Counted from the first letter of the stretch, positions 8,542-17,229 are shown. The stretch: DNA of 64,000 bases from Methanolobus tindarius DSM 2278 (GCF_000504205.1 NZ_AZAJ01000001.1:2392879-2456878), one strand, 5' to 3'. The notes: a model not told the origin generated them from the letters alone. A program made the numbers and translations.

Positions 8542-8558
8542 GCAAGCGAGTTGACTAT

Positions 8559-11162
8559 ATGCTAATTGATTTTGACAGATATAAACATTTTCCCATTCAT
8601 GATTCTAGACTTGAGATAGCTTACAAGCTTGTGAATTCATGTAACATTGGTGATTTACTTAAAATATGCAAAACAACCAGAGCGGGAGCTACGACTTCAT
8701 TATTGGTTGCACTATTAATGCTGAATCAGCCTTTTTTAGTGTTGGAGCCAACTAATAAAATTATAAAAGAAACAATCATTAAAAACGTAGCTAAACATAG
8801 TAAAAAAAATGTGCAAATAATACATGTCCCTTCAAATAAAGAATGCATCCGCAACAAACTCAAAATTGAAAATAACAAGGCTTTAGAGGCACTTCCTTAC
8901 TTATTCTTGCCCACAGACTGTGGAAAGGATTGCAAATATTATAATGAATGCCCAGTGACACAAATTCTGCGAGTTGAACGTTTTGATGGCATAGCGATGA
9001 CCTACGATAAACTCCTTGCACTGAAAATAAGTTCTGAGCTCTATGGAAATAAAACTTCTATAGAAATATTATCAAAAATAGAAAATGCAATCAAATTTAT
9101 TTTATTGGATGAAGCTCACGAGTTGATGTATGATACAATATCAAGTTTGGAAAAGAGAAACACGCATAACCGTGCCTTTGCTGAAAATCTCTATCGCAAA
9201 TTTAAAAAAATAAATGATATGAATTATAATCCAGATTTTCAGATTTTAAGACTGCTGATTTTGAATTATGCTTTACTTATAAATGAGCCTGATATTAAAA
9301 AAATAGATGATGAATTATTGCAAATGTTAAGAGATGATAAAAGACCTACATTTCAAAAACATCAATCAGCCTCTATTAAAAATCCACGTTCAAGAACTGT
9401 ATTTCACTGTGCAATTAAGCCAAAAAATGAAGATGATTTAATATCAGGAGACTTCTGCAAAAATGGATTCTTTATAGGAGAACTTACCGAAAATAGATGT
9501 CAAGAAGCTTATTTTAATATTTATAACCAAATAATCCAGCTTGCTGATTACACCAAAAAATTCGATATCACGGTTGAAGATTTGACCGCTTTATGTGACA
9601 TGCTGAACCTTGAAATTGAGGAAAATCTCTCTGTCCATTGTCAACAAAAAAGAAAAATAAAGATGATAGGCGATAAGCGTCTTGAGTTCTGGGAGGAGCA
9701 CACTGACCTTTGTGCTGTGGACAAAAATAAAATCAGAATGCTTCAGCAATTCATTACAACAATACAAGATAAAACCAGCATACTAGTCACATCTGCAACG
9801 TTTTGTAGTTATGATTATTCCCAGCTATCACATCCTGAAAAAACTGTTCGAGAAGTCTTGTTCGGGATAAATGGAGACCCACTCAACACGAATTCTAAAC
9901 TGACCATCTTCGCAGACACATACACGTTCTCAGCTACAGGGGAATATTCAGTCTACAACCGCCGGGAGGAAATCAAACAACGATGCCAAGATGTCATGGA
10001 CATATATGGCGACGACGACTGTTTGATTATCTGTGCTAATAAAGAAGATTCCAAGTTGATAAAAAACCTCTTCGAAGATACTGAATACAATCCCGAGATT
10101 ACTTATTACAGAGCCTCGGAAGTTATGGGTGTTGAATCTTCAAAAAGAGTTTGTATTCTCATCGGTCTCGCCCACAAACCCGGCCATGCTTTTGATGTAA
10201 TGCGAGGCACTGCTAATGAAAGTCAAATTCTAAAAGAAGAATCAATGCATGCGGATGTGATGCAAGCTGCTTCCCGTGTTAAGGACCCAGCCGGACTTGA
10301 GCCATCAATTGTCTTTGCTCTCGGATGCCGGGAATATGACCTCAATAATGTGTTCAAATGGGGAATCGGAAGGGATGTTCATATTACCCAATCTGGAGGC
10401 AAAACCGTCCGCAAAGATATCGATGTAACCATCTCCGGCGATGAGATACCTCAACCTAACATCAAATACCTTCACGATTGGCAGGAAACTCTCGTTGAGA
10501 GTATACTTTGCAAAGAATCTTTGTATTCTTATGCCAAAAAATTACCATTATTATCTAATGTATATGGTACTTTTCAGGCTTATCAATACAAAATAAATTC
10601 TAAAAGTAATCTATTCGACTCATTCTTTGGACACCAAAACGTGGATACGTCTATACGAAACAGCGACGGCAGTTTCACCAAACCGGAATTGATTACAGAT
10701 GAGCTTGTCTCCAAGCACTTGAGTGAAAAGATAGAACTCCACTTCAACTCACTCCAGCCTGACAACTCCGTCAATTTCGTCATGTTTGAGTCCTTCAATG
10801 AACAGGACATTCATCGCCTGAAGATTCATCTCGACAGCATGGAAATCCCCTACGTCATCGAAAAGCTGGTTCCCTATGTCAATATCTCCATTAGACCAGA
10901 CCCTCTACGTGTCTGGATACTGCTTGAACCTGTTCCGGCAAGTCTTGCAAACCAGTTTGCTAAGAACCTATTGAAGCAAGCCGGGTTCAAGGTAAGAGGT
11001 GATAAAGAGATTGACTTCTATCCGAAAAAAACAAAAAGGAATCCTCGCAACAAAGGTGCACGCATTCGAATGCCATTCGGAAAGGGCTCAAAAATTCTTG
11101 TGGATGGTGAATTTGTTGATGATTTTGAGGAACTGAACTTTGGAAATCTCATACTCACCTGA
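8559..11162 (+). CDS. Fe-S SF2 helicase fused to AEP-primase-like domain
   Basis: An 867-residue protein, probably the element's replication protein. The N-terminal part resembles XPD/DinG superfamily 2 helicases: a P-loop-like TTRAGATTS near residue 40, a Cys cluster (C near 95, then CGKDCKYYNEC near 120-131) suggesting a 4Fe-4S site, LLDEAHEL near 182, VTSATF near 409, and a motif VI-like QAASRVKDP near 569. The C-terminal 130 residues (RVWILLEPVPASLANQF, then IDFYPKKTKR, then ARIRMPFG) follow the motif order of archaeo-eukaryotic primases, including the TOTE-type primase. Oddities: the Walker A Lys is replaced (GAT for GKT), and the DxD of primase motif I is not apparent (FVMFES stands there). 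It may be a DNA-binding or structural relic of primpol. Family assignment is from motifs only. Confidence 0.75.
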   Translation: MLIDFDRYKHFPIHDSRLEIAYKLVNSCNIGDLLKICKTTRAGATTSLLVALLMLNQPFLVLEPTNKIIKETIIKNVAKHSKKNVQIIHVPSNKECIRNKLKIENNKALEALPYLFLPTDCGKDCKYYNECPVTQILRVERFDGIAMTYDKLLALKISSELYGNKTSIEILSKIENAIKFILLDEAHELMYDTISSLEKRNTHNRAFAENLYRKFKKINDMNYNPDFQILRLLILNYALLINEPDIKKIDDELLQMLRDDKRPTFQKHQSASIKNPRSRTVFHCAIKPKNEDDLISGDFCKNGFFIGELTENRCQEAYFNIYNQIIQLADYTKKFDITVEDLTALCDMLNLEIEENLSVHCQQKRKIKMIGDKRLEFWEEHTDLCAVDKNKIRMLQQFITTIQDKTSILVTSATFCSYDYSQLSHPEKTVREVLFGINGDPLNTNSKLTIFADTYTFSATGEYSVYNRREEIKQRCQDVMDIYGDDDCLIICANKEDSKLIKNLFEDTEYNPEITYYRASEVMGVESSKRVCILIGLAHKPGHAFDVMRGTANESQILKEESMHADVMQAASRVKDPAGLEPSIVFALGCREYDLNNVFKWGIGRDVHITQSGGKTVRKDIDVTISGDEIPQPNIKYLHDWQETLVESILCKESLYSYAKKLPLLSNVYGTFQAYQYKINSKSNLFDSFFGHQNVDTSIRNSDGSFTKPELITDELVSKHLSEKIELHFNSLQPDNSVNFVMFESFNEQDIHRLKIHLDSMEIPYVIEKLVPYVNISIRPDPLRVWILLEPVPASLANQFAKNLLKQAGFKVRGDKEIDFYPKKTKRNPRNKGARIRMPFGKGSKILVDGEFVDDFEELNFGNLILT

Positions 11163-11347
11163 AACACCACTCAATAACGTGCAGATTACTGGAAATTCTC
11201 AGGAGGGAGGTGGAATCGCTATATAATGACAATCATCTTGCTACAATCCTCTACGTTTTATTGGAAACCTGCCTGATATATTACCTAGACATTATGCCTC
11301 CAAAAAAATAAATACCCATATACCTTATAAAATTCTGGGGCAATTCT

Positions 11348-12268
11348 GTGACTAATCTTGTAGATGATATTTATTTAGAAGTTGTATCTGCTGTTATATC
11401 TGCTATTATCTTAGTATGTTTTAATTTTGTATATAAATATATAATAACAAAGTACCGTTTACCTGTTTTCTCATTACAAATATTGGATTCGAAAAATCAT
11501 TCAAAAAATTTAGTATTAAAAGAATTAAAAGAAAACATAAATTATAATGAGTATTTTGTCCTATTTCGGGATATAAAAAACAAATCTAAACTGAAAGGTT
11601 CTAGTTCATTCACATTAATTTCAATAATTGTTTCCATAAGTGCTTATATTTACATAATTCATTATTTTGATGAATACATTGATTTCTGGAATCGTGATTT
11701 CTGGAATTTTGTTTCATATGGTTTTTTGATGTTGAATTCACTTGGACTTGCCATCACAGCATCAGGCTCTATAGTTATCCTGATATTTGTAGCAAAATTT
11801 TATCAAAAATCAAAAAGTGCTACTGAAAGGTTACGTACTTTGTCTGGATATATTCTAAATCTACTTGACGGAATCAAGCTCTATTTCTTTGTGAGTAATT
11901 TATTCCATTTGCTTCTAATAGTTTTACTAGTTAAAAATTCGGATATTTTTTACTCTCATAATCTAACTGGTTCTGTTATTGTCAGATTAATAATATCTTT
12001 CTTTTTCATTATTAGTTCACGATACTGGCTAAGCATTCTTAAAAAAGTGTATATTATTGCTGTACAAAATGAGATTAATAATCTGGTGTTAACTAATTGT
12101 CCCTCTATTAGAATCACCACACATCAAACGGAGATAGGAGGAAAAGTAAAAGATATTTTTGATGAAAAATTCATTGTACTTGATGATGGAGGCTATAAAA
12201 GCATTACAAAATGGGAGGACATAAGAGGAATACGTATCATTGAAGATGATGGAATTGGATATGGGTGA
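11348..12268 (+). CDS. Membrane protein, paralogue of gene at 5796
   Basis: A 306-residue protein starting at GTG 11348. Hydrophobic segments are seen near residues 8-30, 95-113, 124-155, 180-200 and 215-232. The C-terminal cytosolic-looking domain (EIGGKVKDIFDEKFIVLDDG, then SITKWEDIRGIRI) matches that of the gene at 5796 just outside the element. The small beta-rich tail could be an SH3-like or PRC-like barrel; this is a guess. It follows the helicase gene after 185 bp on the same strand. Function is unknown. AT-rich codon use is like the rest of the element. Confidence 0.75.
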   Translation: MTNLVDDIYLEVVSAVISAIILVCFNFVYKYIITKYRLPVFSLQILDSKNHSKNLVLKELKENINYNEYFVLFRDIKNKSKLKGSSSFTLISIIVSISAYIYIIHYFDEYIDFWNRDFWNFVSYGFLMLNSLGLAITASGSIVILIFVAKFYQKSKSATERLRTLSGYILNLLDGIKLYFFVSNLFHLLLIVLLVKNSDIFYSHNLTGSVIVRLIISFFFIISSRYWLSILKKVYIIAVQNEINNLVLTNCPSIRITTHQTEIGGKVKDIFDEKFIVLDDGGYKSITKWEDIRGIRIIEDDGIGYG

Positions 12269-12565
12269 TTAACTTGAAATTACTTTATTAATCTTTAATG
12301 CTTTCAAAGGATGCACTTTTTTCTTCTATAACCAATCATTCAGGACCGGTATCCGGTTTCTCAATGTATCTTTATTGATGCTGTTTTCATTATCTCAAAT
12401 CTTCCGGTTACCAGATATCTTAGACGATATTTTCACCATTTGCGAAACCCCTACACCCAAGATTGGTAACTGACTTGATTGAATTGAAGATTCGATAGCC
12501 ATTGATGCCGTGTTGTATTAGCACTAGCAAAAATGTTTTTAAACAGATATTTTTAACATGGTTTT

Positions 12566-13036
12566 ATGACGAAACTGAAAATATTGCGCCTGCTTCAGCA
12601 TCAGGAGATGAAACCCAAAGAACTGGCACAGGAAATCGGCTTACAAAAGGTATATTCACATATTCGCAGCTTGAAAGACATGAGTCTGATTGAGAAGCAA
12701 AACAACAAATATCGTCTGACACCCAAGGGTATTGAATACCTTGAAAAGGGTGATTTCAGCGAAATCCTGCCACCGAAACTCTATGTAGATGACCTCACAG
12801 CCTTCATGTTGAAGCATGACAGACCAATGACAGCACGAGAGCTTCATGAAGCATTGCAAGACCCAAGGACGTTGCCGGATTTCCGGGCGTGGTTGAGTCA
12901 TCTGATACGAAGAAAGTATATCACAATCGACAAAACCCGGAGCGTGAGCACCTATCAAATCACAGCACGTGGAAGATTACATGGGGTTAATGGTGCTGAG
13001 TTCAGAAAACAAAGACATTGGACACGACTTTATTGA
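12566..13036 (+). CDS. Winged-helix DNA-binding protein
   Basis: A 156-residue protein with an N-terminal winged helix-turn-helix (KILRLLQHQEMKPKELAQEI, recognition helix VYSHIRSLKDMSLI, wing KNNKYRLTPKGIEYL) and a second helical unit (DRPMTARELHEAL, then FRAWLSHLIRRKYI, then VSTYQITARGRLHG) that looks like another winged helix. It is therefore probably a tandem wHTH transcription regulator. An AT-rich TTTTTAAA about 25-30 bp before the ATG fits a TATA box and a near-leaderless transcript. It is one of several regulators of the element; targets are unknown. Confidence 0.75.
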   Translation: MTKLKILRLLQHQEMKPKELAQEIGLQKVYSHIRSLKDMSLIEKQNNKYRLTPKGIEYLEKGDFSEILPPKLYVDDLTAFMLKHDRPMTARELHEALQDPRTLPDFRAWLSHLIRRKYITIDKTRSVSTYQITARGRLHGVNGAEFRKQRHWTRLY

Positions 13037-13190
13037 ATATCCTGATACGCAAGAGGTATTCCAAGGAAGTAATAAGCTTAAAATCTATATACCAATCAGG
13101 AAATAGGCTTAAATTAGAAACAAATAAGTAATAATCAGTATTATTTGGAATCGAGTTAAAACCAAAGCTTTTGTCAGGGATGTATAGAGA

Positions 13191-14075
13191 ATGAAATCAT
13201 TCAGAGATGGAACATTAAAATGGGCTATTTTGAACTATATACTCAACCATCCTGAATGCACCAGTCAGGATATTGCAAACCATGTCCAACATAGCAGCAT
13301 TAAGACTCTGCGTAGCGAAATCTATTATCTCCGCCGTTATGGTGGCTTCATTTCTGCTGACAAAAGCAGTATACCGCACCGTTTAACACTTTCGAAGTCA
13401 GGTAAAAATGAAACTCAGCAAGGTCCATATTCTGTGCAGATTAAGCGTCAGAAACGCCAAGAACGTATACTTGCGATGGTTTCTGCGATACTCAATGATG
13501 ATGAAAAGTTCGCTGAAGCTGTGAATGACGAAGTGGAAAAGGAAGTCAAACAGCGTATGAAAGAGATTGAATCCGGTGTCCGGGAAGCTCCTACGATAGT
13601 TGAGACCATTGAATCGAAGACTGACACTGAACTCAGGAAAGAGATTGAGAGCAAGGACATGCGTATTCATGAGTTACAGGCCCAAATCCAACATCTCCGG
13701 CTTCACAAAGCCAATGTCCCAACCCGTGCACCACCTGTTCAGAAATCACCTGAAGAGCAGAAAGCAGATGCAGAGAGAAGGCAACGAAGAGAACAACTTT
13801 CAATGAGGTATAGAGGAATGTTGCTGGATGCTCCTTTCTTTCACCATTGGAAAGACATGTTTCCCTTCCGTATGAAGCACTTGCAACTATACAAGGAAGG
13901 AAGTGTAGAAATCATGTCACCATCAAACCCAGAGCACCGAAGGGGTCATGCACGCCGTCCATTGAATCCGGCTGAGGTCATAGGTGGAAAGTATCACATT
14001 GTCAAGATGACAAAGCAAGGAATAGTCATTGAGGGTATGGGCCTTCCGGGTGGTCAAGCTTCATTACGATGGTAA
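13191..14075 (+). CDS. wHTH plus coiled-coil protein
   Basis: A 294-residue protein. Residues 1-65 form a winged-helix-like domain (LKWAILNYILNHPECTSQDI, then IKTLRSEIYYLRRYGGFIS, then HRLTLSKSGK). Residues 80-165 are highly charged with heptad spacing and should form a coiled coil (EVEKEVKQRMKEIESG, ELRKEIESKDMRIHELQAQI). A Pro-rich link follows, then a C-terminal segment rich in Arg/His with a GGKYHIV strand. Architecture suggests a DNA-binding protein that oligomerises, for example a replication/partition accessory or nucleoid-type protein (inference). Two tiny ORFs follow at once in the same direction. Confidence 0.7.
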   Translation: MKSFRDGTLKWAILNYILNHPECTSQDIANHVQHSSIKTLRSEIYYLRRYGGFISADKSSIPHRLTLSKSGKNETQQGPYSVQIKRQKRQERILAMVSAILNDDEKFAEAVNDEVEKEVKQRMKEIESGVREAPTIVETIESKTDTELRKEIESKDMRIHELQAQIQHLRLHKANVPTRAPPVQKSPEEQKADAERRQRREQLSMRYRGMLLDAPFFHHWKDMFPFRMKHLQLYKEGSVEIMSPSNPEHRRGHARRPLNPAEVIGGKYHIVKMTKQGIVIEGMGLPGGQASLRW

Positions 14076-14104
14076 TAAGAGATATGAATGTCATATAACC
14101 CATC

Positions 14105-14245
14105 ATGACCGAAAAACCAGAAGACTCAAGACCCTTTTACACACCGGCAAATCCCGGACGTGGATTTACAGATGCTGAATGGGAGAATGCAAAAAAGATT
14201 TTGGATGAGCACCGTAAAGAATTACTCGCAATAAGCGACGATTGA
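14105..14245 (+). CDS. 46-residue ORF, PGxG / E-W-rich
   Basis: Begins 30 bp after the wHTH/coiled-coil gene and ends one base before the next small ORF. Sequence features: FYTPANPGRGFTDAEW near residues 11-26, then a charged helix KKILDEHRKELLAI. The layout (a P/G-rich start, a T-x-x-E-aromatic step and a helix ending in K-E-L) resembles the 27218 and 27366 ORFs, so a family of mini-proteins or interaction tails in this element is suggested. No known family recognised. Confidence 0.5.
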   Translation: MTEKPEDSRPFYTPANPGRGFTDAEWENAKKILDEHRKELLAISDD

Positions 14246-14246
14246 T

Positions 14247-14393
14247 ATGACCAAATCCAGCAACCCAAAGCCCAAGTATGGACCGGGAAATCTTGGTGAG
14301 GAAGCAACACCGGAAGAGTTGCAAGAAATGGTTGCTGTAATCGAAAAAACCGCACCGTGGGTATTTTTAATCCCACTTGATGATGATGCTTAG
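14247..14393 (+). CDS. 48-residue ORF, tandem to 14105
   Basis: ATG lies one base after the previous TGA, so translation is likely coupled. It shares the motif layout of its neighbour: KYGPGNLGEEATPEELQEMV against FYTPANPGRGFTDAEW, then a hydrophobic end (WVFLIPLDDD). Probably a diverged duplicate. Function is unknown. Confidence 0.5.
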   Translation: MTKSSNPKPKYGPGNLGEEATPEELQEMVAVIEKTAPWVFLIPLDDDA

Positions 14394-14535
14394 TTCTTTC
14401 GATGCTGAAGAAACACGAAAAGTATCATTAATCGACATACTCTTATTTTCTCATTTGTCATAATTAGCCCTATTGTTCTCGATTTCAATACAAACATAAA
14501 ATCTTTTCATTTATAAATACATTTTCATTCTGGTA

Positions 14536-14548
14536 AATCCGTATACCT
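14536..14548 (+). promoter_or_regulatory. 13-bp element motif, copy 2
   Basis: AATCCGTATACCT, 28 bp upstream of the TATA box at 14577. See copies at 8190 and 31906. The spacing differs between copies, so this is not a fixed BRE/TATA part but more like an operator or activator site. Confidence 0.6.
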
Positions 14549-14576
14549 GAGCTTGATTGTGATTTTGTCAGATACC

Positions 14577-14584
14577 TATATAAA
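14577..14584 (+). promoter_or_regulatory. TATA box, leaderless promoter
   Basis: TATATAAA lies 30 bp before ATG 14607, which places the start point on or next to the initiation codon, so a leaderless mRNA is likely. No SD precedes the ATG. Confidence 0.65.
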
Positions 14585-14606
14585 GGAAATGAACTAATTT
14601 GGAATT

Positions 14607-15086
14607 ATGACAAATGAAGGAATCCACCAAGACAACTTCCACCGAGCTGAACAAGAACTCGTTGATTTGAAGAAATATTGGCACATGCTCGCTTGGTGGG
14701 AGCGAGATATGTCACTAGACGCTGTTTTTGATTATATTTCAGACATTGAAGAGCTTCCAGAGTATGCAGCTAGATGTGCTATAATGCAGGAGGTTGCTGA
14801 GGAATTGGCATTTAAGAATGAATCCAATTATCCCTCAGATGCTGAACTTGCAGCAGACAAGGATATGAAGCTGTATTACATGGGAAAACCACGCCTCTCT
14901 CATGGTCATGCTGTAAAAATCTTGAAAGCATTCACGCCAGAACAGGTCGAAGCGATTTGTTTTGATGAACCAGAGTATACTGTTGACACTATCATTGATG
15001 CAATGTTTCGGTCTACAGCTGCGTTTTTTGCTGTAAGAAATTCAATCGGACATGTATTCCAGCCTAGCCAAACAGTTTTCAGTTAG
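14607..15086 (+). CDS. Acidic helical protein, unknown
   Basis: A 159-residue soluble acidic protein, mostly helical by composition (QELVDLKKYWHMLAWWERDM, EYAARCAIMQEVAEELAF). It shows no motif I can name. It has its own promoter (TATA 14577) with 13-bp motif copy 2 upstream, so it is one of the genes most likely under the element's own control. It could be an anti-host or regulatory factor, as many such singleton ORFs are, but nothing in the sequence proves it. Confidence 0.6.
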   Translation: MTNEGIHQDNFHRAEQELVDLKKYWHMLAWWERDMSLDAVFDYISDIEELPEYAARCAIMQEVAEELAFKNESNYPSDAELAADKDMKLYYMGKPRLSHGHAVKILKAFTPEQVEAICFDEPEYTVDTIIDAMFRSTAAFFAVRNSIGHVFQPSQTVFS

Positions 15087-15506
15087 TGGCTTTAATACCT
15101 TTGCGTAGATGGTTTTTGACCACTTTGACCCAATGCAATCTTTTTTGTTGCTTGTGACCATATACGTACCACCGCCCTCACACCTCTGGTGTTCCCCGTT
15201 CCTCTCCAGCTTCTCACCCGTGAGAAGCCTGCGTTTTCACTACACAAATAGAATTGGATTTTATATTTTTTTGTAATGTGTGATGTGGTGTGTTTTGTCT
15301 CAGTATCCATTATAAGGATAAAAGAAAGGAGTATGGATTTTCGACTATTTTTTTGTTCAATTGAGTAAGTTCATGTGATTAATGAGTTAACGGGCCCAAC
15401 TTTCTAAAAATGGCATATAGGTTTAAATAGATATATATACATGTTGTATTAGAAAGAGGGAGAATTTATAAGTAGTAACACTTTCTAACACCAATGAGGT
15501 ATTAAC
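15087..15506. other. Non-coding stretch with perfect hairpin
   Basis: A 420-bp gap between two rightward genes. It contains a perfect 9-bp inverted repeat GCTTCTCAC-CC-GTGAGAAGC at 15209-15228 in a locally GC-richer segment, and an AT-rich promoter zone around 15420-15445 (TTTAAATAGATATATATACA) for the next gene. A weak minus-strand ORF (15092-15310) covers the hairpin but looks non-coding. Confidence 0.5.
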
Positions 15507-15836
15507 ATGAAAATAAAATTCGGCGTAGAAACCACAATGTTACCTGTAATTAAGGGGTACGAAGGCGAATATGAAATTGAAGAAATAACGATTGTCAATG
15601 AAACAAAAATATTTGCTCAAGTAATCGACTACCTAAAAGCTGATATCAAAGATTTGATATTCACCAGTGAAAACCTTGGCATGAGACTCAGAAAAATATA
15701 CCCCGAAGTCACTGAAAAGACCATCTTAAACAGGACCGGGAGTTACTTGAAGTATTTGACCACCGTTTCAGGTGAGCTTGAAGTACTGAAGACCACAGAT
15801 GGAAACAAAAAACCCCTTTACCGTTTCAAAGAATAA
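15507..15836 (+). CDS. Small protein, possible wHTH
   Basis: A 109-residue protein with SD GAGGT seven bases before its ATG. The C-terminal two-thirds (FAQVIDYLKADIKDLIFTSE, then LGMRLRKIYPEVTEKTI, then LKYLTTVSGELEVLKTTDGN) has the helix-helix-wing rhythm of a small winged-helix domain. The N-terminus is a beta-rich segment of about 30 residues. It precedes another small wHTH-like gene, with an 18-bp duplicated sequence after its stop. Role unknown, probably regulatory. Confidence 0.6.
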   Translation: MKIKFGVETTMLPVIKGYEGEYEIEEITIVNETKIFAQVIDYLKADIKDLIFTSENLGMRLRKIYPEVTEKTILNRTGSYLKYLTTVSGELEVLKTTDGNKKPLYRFKE

Positions 15837-15846
15837 GCCATAAGGT

Positions 15847-15864
15847 AGAGTATGAAGTAGGCAT
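15847..15864 (+). repeat. 18-bp direct repeat, copy 1
   Basis: AGAGTATGAAGTAGGCAT lies just after the stop of the gene at 15507. The same 18 bases occur at 16207-16224 inside the end of the next gene, exactly 360 bp away. This suggests a past duplication or deletion joining two related gene ends. Confidence 0.65.
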
Positions 15865-15898
15865 TCGTGCTTGATTATGATGAATAAGGTGATTTTCA

Positions 15899-16237
15899 AT
15901 GAATAAGAAAAGTGAATTAGTAGAAACAATGTACAGAAGAAAGATATTAGAAATCCTCAAGGATGTATGTCCAGAGGGCATTAATGCAGAGGATGTTAAT
16001 AACAGCAATAATGCTGACAAAGGTGTACTAAGGTCAAAGATTCGTGACACCATCAAATCAGATGGTTTAGACGATGATGGAAGGACTCATATCCCATGTA
16101 ACAAAATGCTGGATGAAGGTCTACTGGTACAGGTCAAATTGAGCTATAGAGTCGGGTACAGAATGTACATCACTCCAAAGGGTGTCGGATACTTGGAATC
16201 CATGACAGAGTATGAAGTAGGCATGCCAGCTGCCTGA
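15899..16237 (+). CDS. Small winged-helix-like protein
   Basis: A 112-residue protein. The pattern RRKILEILKDVCPEGINAED, then a helix LRSKIRDTIK, then MLDEGLLVQVKL and YRMYITPKGVGYLESM is that of a winged-helix domain in which ITPKGxxYLE is the common closing strand/helix. A short charged loop (NNSNNADKG) interrupts the fold. The last residues (EYEVGMPAA) are encoded by the second copy of the 18-bp repeat. A transcription regulator of the element is likely. Confidence 0.65.
   Translation: MNKKSELVETMYRRKILEILKDVCPEGINAEDVNNSNNADKGVLRSKIRDTIKSDGLDDDGRTHIPCNKMLDEGLLVQVKLSYRVGYRMYITPKGVGYLESMTEYEVGMPAA
16207..16224 (+). repeat. 18-bp direct repeat, copy 2
   Basis: Second copy of AGAGTATGAAGTAGGCAT, coding here for the C-terminal end of the gene at 15899. 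Confidence 0.65.
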
Positions 16238-16373
16238 AAGTGACTGTAATATCACCTAAAAGTCAGTCCTTTTTCCTTATTTTTTAATCTTATTTTATGA
16301 TAGCTACTGGAAGATGGTTTCCGAGAAGCTTGTGGAATTCGATAGACTCAACAAACTTCATCACTGAACATGA

Positions 16374-16775
16374 TTATACAATCACTCTTTCTTCTGTTCT
16401 ATCATCAAAATTGACATTATCCAATTTCCTTTTGATAGCCAATATATCACTTACACATTTGCTTTCTTCGCTATCAAGGTACGTATAAAAAGCATTTTCC
16501 TCATGGTCCTTTTCATAGATTGGATGATTAGGATATTTTTTCTTATAGTCTGATGTAAAACAATGAGGAATCCAATTATTTCCATCCATTACATATCTGA
16601 AAGTGGTCTTGTTCTTATATGAAATACTTCTAATTTCAACAATCCACGGACCATCTAAACCTTCTGGAAAATCATTTGTTGCAATGAATCCTCTATTATC
16701 AAATAATAATGCAAAACGACCTGTACTGTCAAATGATATTGTTTCTCGTAATATTTTTCTATTCTCTAACGACAT
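16374..16775 (-). CDS. Unknown 133-residue protein
   Basis: Second gene of a leftward pair. Its ATG directly follows the TGA of the upstream gene (TGAATG), so the two are almost certainly cotranscribed and coupled. The sequence is beta-rich in the first half (FALLFDNRGFIATND, WIVEIRSISYKNK, FRYVMDGNNW) and helical and charged at the end (CVSDILAIKRKLDNVNF). No family recognised. It faces the rightward gene at 15899. Confidence 0.6.
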   Translation of the reverse strand: MSLENRKILRETISFDSTGRFALLFDNRGFIATNDFPEGLDGPWIVEIRSISYKNKTTFRYVMDGNNWIPHCFTSDYKKKYPNHPIYEKDHEENAFYTYLDSEESKCVSDILAIKRKLDNVNFDDRTEERVIV

Positions 16776-17120
16776 TCATTCACCCTCAAATATTTCGTCA
16801 GTGTCATTCTTGTTCCAGTGTTCGCAATCATACACGTCAATTTCACAATGATGCATGCATTCATCCAGCCTACCCATTACTTTTCCTCTCATGAGTTCGT
16901 CTTTTTGAACCATAATCACTTTACCACACAGCATTGTGAGGGGTACTTCAATTTTGAGGAGTTCTTGAATCAAGTCGCTGGCTTCTTGGTTATTCAAGCC
17001 TTTGAGGGAAGTTCGTCCAAGATGTTGCATGAAATTCTCATAGCATTCACGGTCTTCATCCCTAGTTGCATATTCTGATGTAAGGGCCTTAATGTATACT
17101 TCTTGTTTCTCCGTTGTCAT
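16776..17120 (-). CDS. Unknown protein with SLKxLxxxEAxxLI motif
   Basis: A 114-residue protein. The stretch MQHLGRTSLKGLNNQEASDL followed by IQELL matches a helical motif (S-x-K-x-L-x-x-x-E-A-x-x-L-I) often seen at the ends of phage recombination and single-strand-annealing proteins and in GemA-like regulators. That is a pattern resemblance, not a family call. The C-terminus holds a Cys/His-containing stretch (ECMHHCEIDVYDCEHW), possibly a metal site. First gene of the leftward pair and divergent from the nuclease gene at 17278. Confidence 0.6.
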   Translation of the reverse strand: MTTEKQEVYIKALTSEYATRDEDRECYENFMQHLGRTSLKGLNNQEASDLIQELLKIEVPLTMLCGKVIMVQKDELMRGKVMGRLDECMHHCEIDVYDCEHWNKNDTDEIFEGE

Positions 17121-17221
17121 TTTCCTTCCTCTCTGTATAATAGCTCATTCAGGTAAGCCATGTTCATGCAATATTGTCATCCTCGTAAATTGATTTATGA
17201 AACTGTTTTAATTCTATGATA

Positions 17222-17229
17222 TTTATATA
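17222..17229 (+). promoter_or_regulatory. TATA box for membrane nuclease gene
   Basis: TTTATATA in the divergent intergenic region. The start point would be near 17250, giving a short leader that carries SD GAGG at 17267-17270, seven bases before ATG 17278. Confidence 0.6.

Noticed and set aside
8559-11162. Complete TOTE conflict system
   Set aside because: The C-terminal part resembles the TOTE primase, but the other TOTE components and an accompanying endonuclease arrangement are not seen.
15092-15310. 72-codon minus-strand frame over the perfect hairpin
   Set aside because: Arg/Ser-rich composition, no SD, and the hairpin plus flanking promoter explain the region better.
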